A stretch of 64,000 nucleotides of DNA from assembly GCF_003024675.1 (NCBI RefSeq), contig NZ_PYLP01000008.1, positions 32,793 to 96,792 on the forward strand. The letters run 5' to 3'. The translations under genes were made by a program, and so were the position numbers. Origin of the DNA: Faecalibacillus faecis (GTDB lineage: Bacteria; Bacillota_I; Bacilli_A; Erysipelotrichales; Coprobacillaceae). The notes below the pieces were generated by a model. The model did no database searches. It was not told the DNA's origin and saw only the letters and a program-made list of their open reading frames with translations. Below, piece after piece: positions 61,485 through 64,000 of this stretch (its first letter is position 1; every line of letters starts with the position of its first letter).

Positions 61485-62717
61485 ATGAGTGAGACATTTA
61501 GTGTATGGTTTCTAATTGGTGCAGCATTAGTGTTCTGGATGCAAGCTGGATTCGCCATGGTAGAAGCTGGATTTACAAGATCAAAAAATACAGGAAACAT
61601 CATTATGAAAAACTTGATGGATTTTTGTATAGGAACATGTACTTTTATCTTAATTGGTTTTAGTTTATTGTTAGGAGAAGATTTACTTGGTTTTATTGGT
61701 AAACCAGGATTTGATATATTTACAAATTATGCAAATTTTGATTTTTCAAACTTTGTCTTTAACTTAGTGTTCTGTGCAACAACAGCCACTATTGTTTCAG
61801 GGGCAATGGCAGAAAGAACAAAATTCTTATCTTATTGTGTTTATTCAGGCGTTATTTCCGCCCTTATTTATCCAATTGAAGCGCATTGGATTTGGGGTGG
61901 TGGATGGTTATCACAACTTGGTTTCCATGATTTTGCAGGATCATGTGCAATCCATATGGTTGGTGGTATCTCCGCATTAATTGGTGCTAAAATCTTAGGA
62001 CCACGTATTGGTAAATTTGATACAGATAAAAATGGAAAAGTGATTAAAGTTAATGCAATTCCAGGACATAACATTACAGCAGGGGCTTTAGGTGTCTTTA
62101 TTCTTTGGCTTGGTTGGTATGGATTCAACGGGGCAGCGGCTACAACTGTAGCACAACTTGGTTCTATTTTCGTAACAACAACAGTAGCTCCAGCAATTGC
62201 AACTGTTTCTTGTTTAATTTTTACTTGGATCAAATATGGTAAACCTGATGTGGGTATGTGTTTAAATGCATCTCTTGCAGGGTTAGTTGCTATTACTGCT
62301 GGATGTGATGTAACAGATGTTTTAGGATCAATTATTATTGGTACTGTTGCAGGATTACTTGTTTGTTTTGGAGTTTGGTTTTTAGATTATAAATTACACA
62401 TTGATGATCCAGTAGGTGCTGTTGCTGTACATTGTTGCAATGGTATTTGGGGAACAATTGCTGTTGGTTTATTCGCAACTACTTCAGCTCCAGAAAGCAC
62501 TTTTACTGGTTTATTCTATGGTGGTGGATTTGATTTATTAATTAAACAATTAACAGGTATTGTATCTGTTGGTATCTGGACAGCAATCACTATTACAATT
62601 ACTTTCTTTATTATTAAAAAGATCTTTGGTTTACGTGTATCAGAAAGAGAAGAAATCATTGGTTTGGATATTGAAGAACATGGATGTGAAGCTTATCCAG
62701 AATATATTAAAAAATAA
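61485..62717 (+). CDS. amtB: Ammonium transporter AmtB
   Basis: Trimeric ammonium channel of 410 residues with eleven helices. Conserved elements: MQAGFAMVEAGFTRSKN, the pore Asp region DFAGSCAIHMVGG with the first pore His, AGLVAITAGCD, and AVHCCNGIWGTIAVG with the second. Cytoplasmic exposure of the loops allows blockage by the adjacent GlnK. AGGGGG precedes the ATG; a terminator follows the stop. Confidence 0.96.
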   Translation: MSETFSVWFLIGAALVFWMQAGFAMVEAGFTRSKNTGNIIMKNLMDFCIGTCTFILIGFSLLLGEDLLGFIGKPGFDIFTNYANFDFSNFVFNLVFCATTATIVSGAMAERTKFLSYCVYSGVISALIYPIEAHWIWGGGWLSQLGFHDFAGSCAIHMVGGISALIGAKILGPRIGKFDTDKNGKVIKVNAIPGHNITAGALGVFILWLGWYGFNGAAATTVAQLGSIFVTTTVAPAIATVSCLIFTWIKYGKPDVGMCLNASLAGLVAITAGCDVTDVLGSIIIGTVAGLLVCFGVWFLDYKLHIDDPVGAVAVHCCNGIWGTIAVGLFATTSAPESTFTGLFYGGGFDLLIKQLTGIVSVGIWTAITITITFFIIKKIFGLRVSEREEIIGLDIEEHGCEAYPEYIKK

Positions 62718-62723
62718 TTTTTT

Positions 62724-62749
62724 AAGAGTCATTAAATTGACTCTTTTTT
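62724..62749 (+). terminator. Terminator of glnK-amtB
   Basis: AAGAGTCA (62724-62731) pairs with TGACTCTT (62738-62745), then T. Confidence 0.88.
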
Positions 62750-62800
62750 ATTGTAGAAATAAACAAAGTAGATTATACTTTTCATGGGTGAGGGGAGTAT

Positions 62801-63658
62801 ATGAGTAAAAGATTAGAACAGTATTTTTATTTAGTTTTAGGTTCAACATTATTGACATTAGGGATTTGGTTATTTGTGACACCAAATCAAATTAACTTTG
62901 GGGGAATGATTGGGTTAGCTCAATTAATTGATTATTTTATACATAAGTTTTTGGTTTTACCAAAATCATTGAATACATTAGGAATGATTAATCTATTAAT
63001 GAATATTCCATTATTTATCTTTGGTTATAAAATCATGAATAAAGAATTTTGTTTTAAAACGATTATTTCATTAATTATTCAAACGATATTACTATCTATT
63101 CTTCCAGTAATTAAAGAACCTATTGTTGAAGATGCTTTATTAAATGTTGCCTTTGCAGCTATCATTTGTGGAATTGGCGTTGGTTTAGCACTTCGTAGTA
63201 GTGGTTGTTGTGGTGGTATTGATATCGCGACAGTTTGTATAGTTAAGAAAAATCCGGATTTTAAAGCAGGACAGCTTTCTATAATATTTAATGTTGTTTT
63301 ATTTGGGGTATGTTTATTTATCTATGATATTAAAATTATTATGTATTCGATTGTCTTTGTCGCCATCCTTTATACAACAGCAGATAAGTTCCACTTACAA
63401 AATATCAATGTGGCGGTATTAATATTTACAAAAAATAAGGAAATAAAAGAAGTAATTATGAAACAAATGGGTAGAGGGGTTACCTATTGGATGGGTAAAG
63501 GTGCTTATACAGAATCAGAACAAGAAATTCTTTATGTGGCTATCAATAAATATGAAATCCAACAATTAAATAAAATTGTTTCATCACTTGATCCAAAAGC
63601 GTTTGTGACATTAGCACAAGGACCGATGGTTCATGGTGGCTTTGAAAAAAGATTATAA
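62801..63658 (+). CDS. YitT-family membrane protein (DUF2179), second copy
   Basis: Membrane protein of 285 residues, paralogous to the one at 47.0 kb: hydrophobic N-terminal helices (GSTLLTLGIWLFVTP), a Gly-rich loop SSGCCGGIDIATV corresponding to the first copy's GASTGGMDIPPLV, and a C-terminal DUF2179 domain (about 205-280, GRGVTYWMGKGAYT). Function not established. GAGGGGAG precedes the ATG. Transcribed toward the tRNA operon and closed by a bidirectional terminator. Confidence 0.9.
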   Translation: MSKRLEQYFYLVLGSTLLTLGIWLFVTPNQINFGGMIGLAQLIDYFIHKFLVLPKSLNTLGMINLLMNIPLFIFGYKIMNKEFCFKTIISLIIQTILLSILPVIKEPIVEDALLNVAFAAIICGIGVGLALRSSGCCGGIDIATVCIVKKNPDFKAGQLSIIFNVVLFGVCLFIYDIKIIMYSIVFVAILYTTADKFHLQNINVAVLIFTKNKEIKEVIMKQMGRGVTYWMGKGAYTESEQEILYVAINKYEIQQLNKIVSSLDPKAFVTLAQGPMVHGGFEKRL

Positions 63659-63685
63659 AAAAACGTTTCGAAAGAAACGTTTTTT
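63658..63685. terminator. Bidirectional terminator between yitT and the tRNA operon
   Basis: AAAAAACGTTTC (63658-63669), loop GAAA, GAAACGTTTTTT (63674-63685). Confidence 0.92.
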
Positions 63686-63708
63686 AATACAAAATTTAAA
63701 TAAAAAAA

Positions 63709-63784
<76 letters not shown>

Positions 63785-63790
63785 ATCATT

Positions 63791-63867
63791 TGGCGGTCTG
63801 GACGGGACTCGAACCCGCGACCTCCGCCGTGACAGGGCGGCATTCTAACCAGCTGAACTACCAGACC
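63791..63867 (-). tRNA. tRNA-Asp (anticodon GTC)
   Basis: Minus-strand cloverleaf starting GGTCTGG; anticodon stem CCGCC/GGCGG with loop CTGTCAC; T loop TTCGAGT; encoded CCA. Confidence 0.97.
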
Positions 63868-63871
63868 ATTT

Positions 63872-63948
<77 letters not shown>

Positions 63949-63966
63949 ATATTAAATTTTAATAAA

Positions 63967-64000
63967 TGGCGGAGATTGAGGGATTCGAACCCCCGCAGGA
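63967..64000 (-). tRNA. tRNA-Ser, 3' part only
   Basis: The 34 bases to the window edge hold the T arm (GGGGG, TTCGAAT, CCCTC) and acceptor AATCTCC with discriminator G and CCA, as in serine tRNAs. The operon order Ser-fMet-Asp-Phe matches Bacillus-type clusters. The anticodon lies outside the window. Confidence 0.8.

Noticed and set aside
61868..62233. Minus-strand 121-residue frame within amtB
   Set aside because: Antisense shadow of conserved AmtB helices.
62560..62808. Plus-strand 82-residue frame at the end of amtB
   Set aside because: Out-of-frame shadow crossing the amtB terminator; no ribosome site.

Overview
The window looks like chromosome from a low-GC Firmicute, most likely an Erysipelotrichia/Coprobacillaceae-type gut bacterium. 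This is an inference from the strongly AT-rich sequence, AAGGAGG-type ribosome sites, U-rich intrinsic terminators, and Bacillus-like gene neighbourhoods combined with a PPi-type phosphofructokinase. I see no phage, insertion sequence, CRISPR array or other mobile element. Nearly all of it is core housekeeping DNA, and no stretch over 300 bases lacks a gene or RNA.

Layout. 1-8.6 kb (minus strand): the 3'-truncated end of a C69 dipeptidase gene, a PAS/GGDEF diguanylate cyclase, and recU followed by two tandem class A penicillin-binding proteins. 8.6-18.2 kb (plus): gpsB, RNase P RNA, KtrAB potassium uptake, a TetR regulator, a dicarboxylate/amino-acid symporter, a SulP transporter, a MATE exporter behind a terminator-containing leader, and a CorC/HlyC-type CBS membrane protein. 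18.2-31.9 kb: a TrmA-family protein without catalytic residues, a TSCPD protein, a small membrane protein, then a replication/glycolysis block dnaE-polA-mutM-coaE-dnaB-dnaI-pfkA-pyk. 31.9-36.7 kb: an S24 (LexA-like) repressor divergent from an unlisted 37-codon membrane peptide, degV, a cytidylate-kinase-like gene, a cytosolic GH13 enzyme, peptide deformylase and a Cys/Gly-rich mini-protein. 36.8-42.7 kb: yktA-ftsW-ylbD-ylbE-ylbF-rsmD-coaD, in Bacillus-like order, then an orphan LytTR regulator and comFA-comFC. 43-53.9 kb: cold-shock gene, secA-prfB-yitT, ftsEX, dGTPase-like gene, metA, tRNA-Leu, pepV. 54-64 kb: Nudix, tex, a papain-like lipoprotein, a second csp, a DMT exporter, PPi-PFK, two unknowns, glnK-amtB, a second yitT, and the end of a minus-strand tRNA operon (Ser-fMet-Asp-Phe).

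How it fits together. The window covers cell-wall synthesis and division (PBPs, GpsB, FtsW, FtsEX), replication initiation and repair (DnaB/DnaI, DnaE, PolA, MutM, RecU), protein export and translation (SecA, RF2, deformylase, RNase P), lower glycolysis with both ATP- and PPi-linked phosphofructokinases, and DNA uptake (ComFA/ComFC). The least ordinary items are: the S24 repressor with its divergent membrane peptide and three shared GTGTCTT motifs (32.58-32.88 kb); the catalytically dead TrmA-like Fe-S protein; the orphan LytTR regulator with Glu at the phospho-acceptor site beside comF; and the promoter-terminator leader of the MATE gene. All functional statements come from reading motifs and context; no database search was run.
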